DNA of 7,458 nt. Source: a bacterium (lineage in GTDB: Bacteria > Patescibacteriota > Patescibacteriia > CAIQCM01). This document shows, piece after piece, positions 1 through 5,682 of this stretch. The DNA is taken from positions 1 through 7,458 of the forward strand of contig JAHFIF010000060.1 in the NCBI GenBank assembly GCA_023246535.1, written 5' to 3'. Every line of letters starts with the position of its first letter. Within the stretch, counting starts at the first letter, position 1. Made by a program: the position numbers and the translations under genes. The notes below the pieces were generated by a model. The model did not search any database and was not told the origin of the DNA. It worked only from the letters and a program-made list of their open reading frames with translations.

Positions 1-250
1 GAATGAAGTGATGGAATTGCGCAAAAAATTATACCCCCCGGAGCTGCCGGCGATGAGCGGGATCGGTTATGCCGAGCTTAATGCGGTCATCGACGGTAAA
101 CAATCGCTTGCTGACGCCGTTAATCGCATCAAGGCCAGGACGCGCCAATATGCCCGCCGGCAGATGACGTGGTTTAAACGCGACAAGCGGATAATTTGGT
201 TGGCTGAGCCGAAAAAAGCAGAGGCGCTGGTAAAAGAGTGGAAAAAATGA
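1..250 (+). CDS. miaA: tRNA dimethylallyltransferase MiaA, C-terminal fragment (5' end outside window)
   Basis: MiaA transfers a dimethylallyl group from DMAPP to N6 of A37 in tRNAs that read codons starting with U. Only about the last 82 codons are visible, and the reading frame is open to the left edge, so the GTG at 8 and ATG at 11 are internal codons rather than starts. The visible part carries the family's C-terminal hallmarks: an IGY-x-EL motif, a 'G..SL.DAV..IK..TR.YARRQ' helix and the following MTWFKRDKRIIWL segment, where the TR-QYA-RRQ-TWF residues are typical of the MiaA C-terminus. The gene ends at TGA 248-250. A TATAAT box for the next gene starts on the following base. The family assignment is strong; catalytic P-loop and DMAPP-binding residues lie outside the window and cannot be checked. 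Confidence 0.93.
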   Translation, partial: NEVMELRKKLYPPELPAMSGIGYAELNAVIDGKQSLADAVNRIKARTRQYARRQMTWFKRDKRIIWLAEPKKAEALVKEWKK

Positions 251-256
251 TATAAT
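228..256 (+). promoter_or_regulatory. Promoter of the small zinc-ribbon gene
   Basis: A perfect -10 box, TATAAT, lies at 251-256 immediately after the miaA stop codon. A weak -35 candidate (TGGTAA, 228-233) sits 17 bp upstream, inside the miaA coding end. The expected start of transcription is near 262, giving a short leader of about 23 nt without an SD. Confidence 0.5.
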
Positions 257-285
257 ATAGCTACTTAATTCATCTTATTTTAAAT

Positions 286-489
286 ATGGATGAAGCAACG
301 ACGAGCGCGCCGAGCACGCCAAGCGCGCCGAACGAGGGCTATTGCGTAAAGTGCAAGGCCAAGCGGCTCATGAACGCGCCCACCGAGGTGGAGATGCCCG
401 GCAAGGGCGGCGCTGTCCGCCGCGCCATGACCGGCACCTGCTCGGTCTGCGGCACAAAGATGTTCAAGATCCTCGGCAAAAAGGTTTAA
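286..489 (+). CDS. DUF5679-like small zinc-ribbon protein
   Basis: This 67-residue protein has a disordered start rich in Thr, Ser, Ala and Pro (residues 1-16), followed by a compact zinc-ribbon. The two Cys pairs are C20-x-x-C23 in 'YCVKCKAKR' and C52-x-x-C55 in 'TCSVCGTKM', separated by 28 residues. The pattern YCVKC-AKR ... G-C-VCGTKMFKI matches the DUF5679 family, found widely in Patescibacteria and some archaea and sometimes compared with topoisomerase zinc ribbons. The molecular role is not known; nucleic-acid binding is a guess from the Cys4 fold and the many Lys and Arg. The ATG at 286 is the only sensible start, with no SD upstream. It is followed 8 nt after its stop by a strong hairpin terminator. 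Its gene has its own -10 box, so it is probably transcribed apart from miaA. Confidence 0.85.
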   Translation: MDEATTSAPSTPSAPNEGYCVKCKAKRLMNAPTEVEMPGKGGAVRRAMTGTCSVCGTKMFKILGKKV

Positions 490-497
490 GCCGATGA

Positions 498-528
498 AAA
501 AAGACCCCGCGTAACGCGAGGTCTTTTT
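498..528. terminator. Bidirectional intrinsic terminator between convergent genes
   Basis: The arms AAAAAGACC (498-506) and GGTCTTTTT (520-528) pair, followed by one C/A mismatch (507/519) and CGCG (508-511) with CGCG (515-518) around a TAA loop (512-514). The A-tract on one side and T-tract on the other let it work on both strands: for the zinc-ribbon gene (+) and for the ABC cassette (-). The stop codon of the last permease gene (527-529) overlaps the outer edge of the hairpin. Confidence 0.9.
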
Positions 529-1321
529 AGTTTCCAAAGGTCATGAAGTTTGAGCTTTCATATTTTTTCACCGACCGATTAAAGATGAGAACGGAAAGCA
601 GAAACCAAATTATCGACAGTGCGACCACCAGCGCCGCTTTGGCGAACGAGGTGTCTTTGATCGCCTCGACCGGCAGGGTGCCGATCACAAGCGACGGAAT
701 GATGAAGGTGAAGATCAGGCGCATGCCGCCCTGGTAGGCGCCGCCGTCGAACATGGCGGGGGTGAAGAAGAGTTGGAAGATGCCTTCGCTCACGTTGTTT
801 CCGTCGGTGAAAAGAAAACCGATTGAATAAATGATGATGATCGTCGAAATGAAAACTAAGCAGGCCGCAAAGGCGAGAACCAGAAGGATGGCTAATTGGA
901 TGGCATTGGCGTGAATGAGAAAGCTGAAGATAGTCAGGCAGAGCGCGCCAAAAAGTACGTCGCCAACGGCGGAGGTGGAAAACGCCGAGGTGGAGACGCG
1001 AACCAGCAAGTTCTTTGGCGAGAGCATGAAACGGTCGAAAGCGCCGGTGGCGGCGTAATCGGGCATTTTGCGAATGCCGTAAAAGGTGGAAAACGCCAGT
1101 CCGTAGGTAAGAGCGGCAAATCCGTTCAAGCCGACGATATCGGCGGGCGTCCAGCCGCCGATTTCTCCGACCGCCTTGATGAAAAATATCCACAGCAAGA
1201 TGAAGGCGACATTGTTGATCATCATGCCGATCACGATCGTCAAAAAACTGGTGCGCAGCTCGGCGCTCGCTTGGATGTTCTTTTTTATCGCGTAAAGCGC
1301 GAAAGAGAGATCGTTCATCAT
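527..1321 (-). CDS. ABC-2 type exporter permease 2 (COG3694 / ABC2_membrane_6-like)
   Basis: This 264-residue integral membrane protein is the second permease of an ABC-2 type exporter. A short cytoplasmic start (residues 1-23) is followed by about six hydrophobic segments: roughly 25-50, 61-83, 115-137, 142-172, 202-222 and 228-248. The segment 'FDRFMLSPKN' after the second helix and the late 'IIPSLVIGTLPVEAIK' match the conserved pattern of the COG3694 family (former DUF990), where a loop of this type contacts the ATPase. The start ATG at 1319-1321 lies 2 nt after the TAG of permease 1; a tandem in-frame ATG follows. This spacing indicates translational coupling. The gene closes the cassette at the bidirectional hairpin. 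The exported substrate cannot be read from the sequence. Assignment to the exporter is firm; the exact COG is from remembered family patterns. Confidence 0.87.
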   Translation of the reverse strand: MMNDLSFALYAIKKNIQASAELRTSFLTIVIGMMINNVAFILLWIFFIKAVGEIGGWTPADIVGLNGFAALTYGLAFSTFYGIRKMPDYAATGAFDRFMLSPKNLLVRVSTSAFSTSAVGDVLFGALCLTIFSFLIHANAIQLAILLVLAFAACLVFISTIIIIYSIGFLFTDGNNVSEGIFQLFFTPAMFDGGAYQGGMRLIFTFIIPSLVIGTLPVEAIKDTSFAKAALVVALSIIWFLLSVLIFNRSVKKYESSNFMTFGN

Positions 1322-1323
1322 AA

Positions 1324-2124
1324 CTATCCGCCGTTAATGCTAACCGTTTGCCGGGCATATTTATACATGACCAGCACGGCGATTCCAAGCAAGGCAATCC
1401 AAACAGCTTGAATGCCGACGAGTATCGGCCATTCATTCAGCCATTTGGCGTAGGCGGTGTGGCTTAAGAATTGCGAAGCGCCGAACGGGCTGTAAACGGC
1501 GATCTTGTACATGAGGGCGGGGAAGAGGGCGACCGGCAGGTATGAGCCGCCAAGCATCATCACCGCTTTGTCGACCATCCAAAAGATCGGGTTGATGTCC
1601 TCGATCCAGAACGATAGCAATCCGACGATCGTGTAAACCGCGATGGTCAGGAGGCAAGATCCGGCGAAGACAAGCGCCAGGGTCGGAAGAAAAGCGGCAG
1701 AGTGCATGAGCGGCGGAACGCCGACCGTTAAGGTTAACGCCGTTGCGCCCAAAATGCCGACAGTGAGCATGGGAATGATCCCCGCGCCGATTCTTCCCCA
1801 GGCTTTGTAGCTTAAGTAGGAAATCGGTTTGCTCATGAGTATCTCGATCTGTCCGGTTTGCACATCCACCATCATTTCCCGCGATATATCGCGCAGACGG
1901 AAGGTCATGAACGCGAAATAGAAGAACATGCTCCAGGCGACGGCCTGAAAGGTTGTTCCGCCGATCATGCCGCCGCGCAACTTGAAGACAAACGAATACA
2001 GAACGAGCAAGATGCCGCAGCGGGTCGCAAAGATGACGATATCGGTGAAGAATCGCGACGGATAATGCAGCAGCTCCTTGATCCGCAGTTTAGTTGTTGT
2101 CCGGACGAGCCGCAGTTCGCTCAT
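1324..2124 (-). CDS. ABC-2 type exporter permease 1 (COG4587 / ABC2_membrane_6-like)
   Basis: A 266-residue membrane protein that would form the transmembrane pore together with the downstream permease. Residues 1-27 are basic and cytoplasmic ('LRIKELLHYPSRFF' is the usual lead-in). Hydrophobic segments are near 28-48, 57-75, 112-136, 143-170, 186-205 and 230-254. The conserved cytoplasmic stretch after helix 2 ('REMMVDVQTGQIEILMSKPISY', residues 82-103) and the late 'MLGGSYLPVALFP' (189-201) are typical of COG4587 permeases. The ATG at 2122-2124 is the only reasonable start, because no ATG, GTG or TTG follows soon in frame; this means the gene overlaps the end of the ATPase gene by 35 nt. 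No SD is visible, so reinitiation or coupling from the ATPase gene is likely. The substrate is unknown. Confidence 0.88.
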   Translation of the reverse strand: MSELRLVRTTTKLRIKELLHYPSRFFTDIVIFATRCGILLVLYSFVFKLRGGMIGGTTFQAVAWSMFFYFAFMTFRLRDISREMMVDVQTGQIEILMSKPISYLSYKAWGRIGAGIIPMLTVGILGATALTLTVGVPPLMHSAAFLPTLALVFAGSCLLTIAVYTIVGLLSFWIEDINPIFWMVDKAVMMLGGSYLPVALFPALMYKIAVYSPFGASQFLSHTAYAKWLNEWPILVGIQAVWIALLGIAVLVMYKYARQTVSINGG

Positions 2125-3094
2125 AAATGTAACGGATCACCGTTTCCATGTCGGCATTATAGACGTCGATGTCTTCGATGTCATAGAGGTCGAGCATCGT
2201 CTTGATCGCTTCCTTGGTGCTCAGTTTATTGACGTCGACGGCGATCGTCAGTTTGTTCGGTTCCTTGCTCAAGTACCTTAAGCCGGCGGGCAATTCAACG
2301 AACGAGGCGAATTTGTCGGTCGGGATCAGGTCGATATATTTTTCAAAGGCGAAACTTTTGGCCAGATCGGCGGTCGGCAGGTCTTTGATGACCGTGCCGC
2401 GGTTGATGATGATCGTCCGTTCGCAAAGCGATTCAATGTCGCCGACGTCGTGCGAGGTGAGGAAGATGGTGGTTTTTTCTTCTTTGTTGATCGTTAGCAA
2501 CAAGTCGCGCAGCGCTTTTTTGGCGACGACGTCGAGCCCGATCGTCGGCTCGTCCAAGAGAATGAGTTTTGGCTTGTGGATGAGCGACGCGGCGACCTCG
2601 GCGCGCATGCGCTGGCCGAGGGATAATTTGCGGACCGGCTGGTCGATGAACTCGCCCAAGGAAAAAAGCTTGGTCAGTTCGGCGACGCGTTTCTTGATCT
2701 GCGCATTCGTCAGGTCATACATGACGCCGAAGAATTCCAGCGAGTCGGTGAGCGGCAAGTTGGGGAGCAATTGCGAACGCTGGCCAAAAACGGTGCCGAT
2801 TTGATAGGCCAGCTTTTTACGGTCCTTGGTCGGGTCGAATCCTAAAACGTTCATCGTGCCGGAAGTGGGGAAGAGGATGCCGGTCAGCATTTTAATGGTT
2901 GTTGATTTGCCCGCGCCGTTCGGCCCGATGAAGGCCACGCGCTCGCCGGCGGCGACAGAAAAAGAAATGTCGCTAACCGCAACCACTTCGCGCTTTTCCG
3001 GCGCGAACAAATTTTTCACCCAGCCGACCTGTTCGTTCTTGACCGGGAAGGTGAATTTTTTCGTTAAGTGCGAAATCTCGATCGATTTTGGCAT
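2090..3094 (-). CDS. ABC transporter ATP-binding protein (COG4586-like, NatA type)
   Basis: This 334-residue cytoplasmic ATPase powers the exporter encoded by the next two genes. The motifs are complete: Walker A GPNGAGKST (57-65), Q-loop Q105, ABC signature LSLGQ (157-161), Walker B LILLDE (177-182), D-loop GLD (186-188) and the switch histidine H215 in TSHD. A long insert of about 25 residues between the first strand and the Walker A region (residues 14-40), plus a C-terminal domain of about 100 residues after residue 235, fit the COG4586 subgroup that pairs with COG4587 and COG3694 permeases. All catalytic residues are intact, so it should hydrolyse ATP. It is first in the operon; the start at 3094 has no SD. 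A TACAAT box lies 29 nt upstream. The subgroup's substrates are not established, so the role (lipid, peptide or drug export) stays open. Confidence 0.93.
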   Translation of the reverse strand: MPKSIEISHLTKKFTFPVKNEQVGWVKNLFAPEKREVVAVSDISFSVAAGERVAFIGPNGAGKSTTIKMLTGILFPTSGTMNVLGFDPTKDRKKLAYQIGTVFGQRSQLLPNLPLTDSLEFFGVMYDLTNAQIKKRVAELTKLFSLGEFIDQPVRKLSLGQRMRAEVAASLIHKPKLILLDEPTIGLDVVAKKALRDLLLTINKEEKTTIFLTSHDVGDIESLCERTIIINRGTVIKDLPTADLAKSFAFEKYIDLIPTDKFASFVELPAGLRYLSKEPNKLTIAVDVNKLSTKEAIKTMLDLYDIEDIDVYNADMETVIRYIYERTAARPDNN

Positions 3095-3122
3095 AAAATG
3101 CGGCTGATTCGCGAATATGTTG

Positions 3123-3128
3123 ATTGTA
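3123..3128 (-). promoter_or_regulatory. -10 box of the ABC exporter operon
   Basis: On the minus strand TACAAT (5 of 6 to consensus) lies 28 nt before the ATPase start codon. The -35 position would fall inside the terminator hairpin of the upstream gene, where no good match is seen. Transcription would begin near 3116-3117, giving a leader of about 22 nt. Confidence 0.4.
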
Positions 3129-3145
3129 CCGTTTCAATATAAGAA

Positions 3146-3179
3146 AAGCCACCTCCGTCTCTGTAGACTCGGGTGGCTT
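3146..3179 (-). terminator. Intrinsic terminator of the 280-aa orphan gene
   Basis: Arms AAGCCACC (3146-3153) and GGTGGCTT (3172-3179) form an 8-bp stem. An inner GTCT/AGAC stem (3157-3160 with 3165-3168) extends it past a small internal loop. On the minus strand the stem is followed by a T-rich run (TTTTCTTAT when the last stem bases are included). It begins 10 nt after the stop of the orphan gene. Confidence 0.85.
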
Positions 3180-3189
3180 GCGGATTTAT

Positions 3190-4032
3190 CTAGTCTCGGA
3201 CCATGGCCGCCAGATCGGTGAACGACATTTCGGCAACAATGCAGTCGGCTTGCAGTAATTCGTCATCGGCCGGCTTCTCCTTGCGTTTGATGTGCGCCAG
3301 CGCGGCTTTCACGGCCTTGCTCTGAAACCATTGCTTGGAAACAGCTATCTTGAGGCCGACCAACGCCATCTTCCAGATGGCTAGATTGGTGATTTGCCGA
3401 CGCAGTGCGGCACGGAGGCCTGTGACCAGGGCTTCGTTGTTCAGTCTTGTGCGGTCGAGCTGCTCGTTTTGCGAGCGCAGCGCCGCATTTTCGTTGCGAA
3501 GGCGCTCCAGTTCGGCGGCTTGCTTGGCCGGGGCGCCGATCGCTTCATCGAGCGCGGCAGCGTCGATCTTGCTGTCCATGTAGCGACAAATCAGGTTGGC
3601 GTTGGGCACATATCGCTTACGGGCGTCATCCTTGCTGTGGACGCTGGTGGAATATGTGATCCCGTCGATGACCGTTTCCACATTGTCGAAGTAGAAGCAG
3701 CCGAGGCGGCCCGGATCCGACGGGACCCATTCGGCGTCCAGGACGATTTTTGGCGCCGAACCTTCCTTGTTCTCCCACGACACGCCGAGGAAAAAACTGC
3801 AACTATCAGTCCGCTGGTGCTTGCCCGTTCCTTCTCTGGTCTGGACGATGACCGCGACCATTCCCGTCTGCCCCTTCTCGATGCTGAAAGAATGCGAGTT
3901 GCTGTAATAGTTTTCTCCCGGCATGTTGCCGATGCTGGCGCCGACAATGACCAGCTTGTTTTCGTGCATGCCGCTAAGAGTGATGATGCCGTTGCCGTGG
4001 GCGGTTGCGACCAATACTTGATTTGCTCTCAT
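3190..4032 (-). CDS. Orphan 280-aa protein: beta-rich N-terminal part, coiled coil, basic C-terminus
   Basis: I do not recognise this family. Residues 1-155 look like a globular, beta-rich domain with many alternating polar and hydrophobic strands (for example 'KLVIVGASIGN' 26-36, 'TGMVAVIVQT' 56-65, 'CSFFLGVSW' 78-86, 'PKIVLDAEWV' 94-103, 'GCFYFDNVETVIDGITYST' 111-129). Residues 169-212 form a strong coiled coil with a leucine heptad (L175, L178, L185, L192 and on). Residues 210-252 are basic and partly hydrophobic; the tail 253-280 is acidic. There is no signal peptide, so it is probably cytoplasmic and may oligomerise. Unlike most neighbours it has a strong SD (AAGGAG, 6 nt before the ATG), a near-consensus promoter, a structured leader and its own terminator, so it is a self-contained unit. 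That, and its lack of recognised relatives, would fit horizontal gain, but this is inference. Confidence 0.85.
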   Translation of the reverse strand: MRANQVLVATAHGNGIITLSGMHENKLVIVGASIGNMPGENYYSNSHSFSIEKGQTGMVAVIVQTREGTGKHQRTDSCSFFLGVSWENKEGSAPKIVLDAEWVPSDPGRLGCFYFDNVETVIDGITYSTSVHSKDDARKRYVPNANLICRYMDSKIDAAALDEAIGAPAKQAAELERLRNENAALRSQNEQLDRTRLNNEALVTGLRAALRRQITNLAIWKMALVGLKIAVSKQWFQSKAVKAALAHIKRKEKPADDELLQADCIVAEMSFTDLAAMVRD

Positions 4033-4162
4033 GGTGTTCTCCTTAAATTGTCTTCCCGATCCGAACGGATACGGGAGAGGAACAATCGGCTGCCGCGAAC
4101 GCGGTGGCCTAAGCAGATGTTAAACCCCTGCTTTAACGGGTCGACAACACGGTTAAATGCTG
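4033..4162 (-). promoter_or_regulatory. Structured 5' leader with SD of the 280-aa orphan gene
   Basis: The predicted transcript starts near 4162-4163 and has a leader of about 130 nt, unusually long for this window. Reading toward the gene, a weak hairpin ACGGT/ACCGT (4163-4167 with 4149-4153) straddles the predicted start. Next are two competing pairings, AAGCAG/CTGCTT (4111-4116 with 4128-4133) and GTTAAA/TTTAAC (4119-4124 with 4132-4137). Then comes CCGC/GCGG with a GUUC loop (4093-4104), extended by an outer GGC/GCC. Last is a 9-bp hairpin with one bulged U, also with a GUUC loop (4054-4076). The SD AAGGAG (minus-strand reading of 4039-4044) follows 9 nt after the last hairpin. Possible cis-regulatory RNA; no known riboswitch class is recognised. 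Confidence 0.5.
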
Positions 4163-4169
4163 ACCGTAT

Positions 4170-4198
4170 ATTAAACCACATTTTTTGCTTTTTGTCAA
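4170..4198 (-). promoter_or_regulatory. Near-consensus sigma70-type promoter of the 280-aa orphan gene
   Basis: On the minus strand a perfect -35 box TTGACA (4193-4198) is followed after exactly 17 bp by TTTAAT (4170-4175, 5 of 6 to TATAAT). The spacer is A-rich. It is the best promoter in the window and lies well upstream of the gene, which implies a leader of about 130 nt. Confidence 0.75.
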
Positions 4199-4214
4199 GA
4201 TTAAGCGAATAAAA

Positions 4215-4250
4215 CAAATAAACCGCGCCATTGTTGGCGCGGTTTATTTG
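4215..4250 (-). terminator. Intrinsic terminator of the 196-aa anchored-protein gene
   Basis: A perfect 16-bp stem, CAAATAAACCGCGCCA (4215-4230) with its complement at 4235-4250, closed by a TTGT loop. On the minus strand it is followed by a TTTTATT run. It lies 9 nt after the stop of the 196-aa gene and just upstream of the orphan gene's promoter, which it would insulate. Confidence 0.92.
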
Positions 4251-4259
4251 GAGTTTTTC

Positions 4260-4850
4260 CTAAAAGGCGCGGAGCGGCTTGCTTTGGATGATGGCATCGA
4301 CCTCTTCGTAACCTGCCGGGTAGGCGAAGTTGTAGCGGGCGGGGAGGGCGAAGACGTTGGTGTTGTTGCGGCCCAGCTCGCTCGGGCCGATCGGCGCGGC
4401 GCCAATGTGGAAGTCGTCGTTTTGGAGCGCGGTCCACTGCTTGATCGTCAAGACCATGATCGGGATGTCTTGGCGCGGCACGGCGGCGGTCCAAAGCGGA
4501 TGGCGGATCGAGATGATCGGGCCGGTGGCGACCGTTTCCTCGCCTTGGTCGCCCGACTTAACGCCGGTCCAGGTCGTTTGCACGATCGAATACCCGATCC
4601 AGCTTGCCGGCAGGGTAAAGTTAAAACCGTATCGGGAGTTTTGATAATTGACCGTCGTCGCTTCAGGCTCGGGGCGAGGGGCGTTGGCCGCCGGCTCGTT
4701 TGCGGCCGGCAGGTTGAGATTGGCATTTTGATTCGCGGACGGCGCGGTTTTCGATCCGGTCTTTTTGGGCATGGCCAAATATCCGCCGATCGCCAAGAAA
4801 GCCGCGACGGCGATAAACATGATGACGATTGAAGTGTTGTTTTGTTTCAT
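4260..4850 (-). CDS. Membrane-anchored extracytoplasmic protein of unknown function
   Basis: A 196-residue protein with one N-terminal hydrophobic segment (residues 8-26, 'IVIMFIAVAAFLAIGGYLA') after a short start with one Lys, so it is probably anchored in the cytoplasmic membrane with the rest outside. There is no lipobox cysteine. Residues 28-66 are a low-complexity linker rich in Ala, Asn and Pro. The globular part (67-196) begins 'YQNSRYGFNFTLPASWIGY', an opening that resembles PsbP/Mog1-like or DUF4367-type domains in many secreted bacterial proteins ('Y.n..yGFsf..P.sW'). That resemblance is recalled, not computed, and the role is unknown. The start at 4850 lacks an SD. It lies 67 nt downstream of the GyrI-like gene, so it could be read from that gene's promoter as well as from its own candidate promoter. 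It ends at a perfect 16-bp terminator. Confidence 0.8.
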   Translation of the reverse strand: MKQNNTSIVIMFIAVAAFLAIGGYLAMPKKTGSKTAPSANQNANLNLPAANEPAANAPRPEPEATTVNYQNSRYGFNFTLPASWIGYSIVQTTWTGVKSGDQGEETVATGPIISIRHPLWTAAVPRQDIPIMVLTIKQWTALQNDDFHIGAAPIGPSELGRNNTNVFALPARYNFAYPAGYEEVDAIIQSKPLRAF

Positions 4851-4856
4851 ATGATT

Positions 4857-4904
4857 GTGCCATCGGCACGTTTCAATGATACACCCGGACGACGCGTTTG
4901 TCGC
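4857..4904 (-). promoter_or_regulatory. Candidate promoter and start-proximal hairpin of the 196-aa gene
   Basis: On the minus strand GCGACA (4899-4904, 4 of 6) and TATCAT (4876-4881, 5 of 6) are spaced by exactly 17 bp. Between the promoter and the ATG, GTGCC/GGCAC (4857-4861 with 4865-4869) can form a 5-bp hairpin ending 6 nt before the start codon, where an SD would normally lie. No SD is present. Confidence 0.4.
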
Positions 4905-4917
4905 TCGGTTATTGAAT

Positions 4918-5520
4918 CTAGGCCACCGGTTGGCGAATGATCGTTTCTTGTTTTCCCGGCGCGACGGTTCGCGCGTCGCTTAAATATATTTCATGGTGCT
5001 TTCCGTTCATTCGACAGCCATTGCTGTTAATAAAATCGTCGATCGCCGCGTTGGTGAGCGCTTGGTTGTTGAAAGACCCGATGCGCATGACCTGGACGCT
5101 CTTGCCCTCGTTGATCGTTTTGAATTCGATCTTGCTTAAGGCTGGATGGTTGCCGCCGGCGGCCATTTCTTTGACCGCGACGTCGAAAATTTCTTTGGTG
5201 ACAAAATCCGGCTGGACAATAAAGAGCTCCCATTTCCAAGCGTCTTTGTGCAATGTGGACAACGGCTTCATGCCCTCGGTCCACCATTGTCCTTCAAGCG
5301 GCATGACGACAAAAGGATTGCCGAGTTTTTCGCAGGCGAACATGATGCGGTGCGCGACCTCGAAAAGCGCCTCGACCGCGTCCTTGAATTCCGACGCCGC
5401 ATAAGGATCGCCCGTGCCGGCGATGGAAATGATCTTTTGCTCGGGCACGTCGACAAAAACCGGGGTTTTTTCGGGGGCGGTATAAAGCTGTTTGAATTGC
5501 TCCTTAAGGTCGATGGTCAT
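4918..5520 (-). CDS. GyrI-like small-molecule-binding protein, copy 1 (COG4832-like)
   Basis: A 200-residue cytoplasmic protein of the GyrI-like / SOUL-type effector-binding superfamily (PF06445 type), in the stand-alone COG4832-like group without a DNA-binding domain. Typical conserved segments are 'YTAPEKTPVFVDVPEQ' (13-28), 'MPLEGQWW' (73-80), 'WKWELFIVQPDFVT' (95-108), 'KIEFKTINEG' (130-139) and the C-terminal 'GKHHEIYLSDARTVAPGK' (173-190) ending in TIIRQP. Relatives bind or hydrolyse small hydrophobic molecules, and in the wider family conserved Glu and aromatic residues line the pocket; E76, W80, W95, W97 and E98 are present here. The ligand is unknown. It is about 55% identical to the copy at 6954-6352. 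No SD precedes the start, and no convincing terminator follows the stop, so transcription may continue into the 196-aa gene. Confidence 0.9.
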   Translation of the reverse strand: MTIDLKEQFKQLYTAPEKTPVFVDVPEQKIISIAGTGDPYAASEFKDAVEALFEVAHRIMFACEKLGNPFVVMPLEGQWWTEGMKPLSTLHKDAWKWELFIVQPDFVTKEIFDVAVKEMAAGGNHPALSKIEFKTINEGKSVQVMRIGSFNNQALTNAAIDDFINSNGCRMNGKHHEIYLSDARTVAPGKQETIIRQPVA

Positions 5521-5577
5521 ATGTTTATGGCGTTATTTGATCGTTTCTTTATAATTGGCGATTGTGTAAGAAATTAA

Positions 5578-5608
5578 ATATTACCACGCTTTTCGACCGC
5601 GGTGCCAA
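5578..5608 (-). promoter_or_regulatory. Weak promoter candidate for GyrI-like copy 1
   Basis: On the minus strand TTGGCA (5603-5608, 5 of 6) is followed by TAATAT (5578-5583) preceded by TG at the extended -10 position. The spacer is 19 bp, longer than ideal. A second option is TATAAA nearer the gene, without a good -35. The rest of the 5521-5682 gap holds only the upstream gene's terminator. Confidence 0.25.
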
Positions 5609-5642
5609 TGGCGGGCAATGGTCCGGCTGTCGCATAAAAATC

Positions 5643-5666
5643 GGCCGGCGTCGCGAGACGCCGGCC
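5643..5666 (-). terminator. Intrinsic terminator of the 179-aa orphan gene
   Basis: A perfect 10-bp GC-rich stem, GGCCGGCGTC (5643-5652) with GACGCCGGCC (5657-5666). The 4-nt loop is GCGA on the plus strand and TCGC on the minus strand. Minus-strand reading continues with GATTTTTATG, a U-tract. It lies 16 nt after the gene's stop codon. Confidence 0.9.
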
Positions 5667-5682
5667 AGAAGAATGGGCGTGA

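Noticed and set aside
579..1436. Long minus-strand frame overlapping both permease genes
   Set aside because: Its product is Arg- and His-rich, with no membrane or domain logic. The overlapping permease frames are clearly real.
3394..4212. Open frame of 272 codons on the plus strand, antisense to the 280-aa orphan
   Set aside because: It spans the orphan's leader and promoter and has no SD or terminator of its own. The minus-strand gene has all expression signals and a sensible domain plan.
4185..4832. Open frame of 215 codons on the plus strand over the 196-aa gene
   Set aside because: Rich in Arg, Gly, Asp and Val with no domain pattern. It reads through the perfect 16-bp terminator, as expected for the mirror of a GC-rich gene.
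4938..5549. 12-nt direct repeat TGATCGTTTCTT at 4938-4949 and 5538-5549, exactly 600 nt apart around GyrI-like copy 1
   Set aside because: The first copy encodes the conserved family motif ETIIRQ, so it is fixed by the protein. The second is in the leader. Too short and without other mobile-element signs; probably chance.
5601..5631. Near-repeats GCCAATGG and GGCAATGG upstream of GyrI-like copy 1
   Set aside because: Only two short imperfect copies; not distinguishable from chance, and not found before copy 2.
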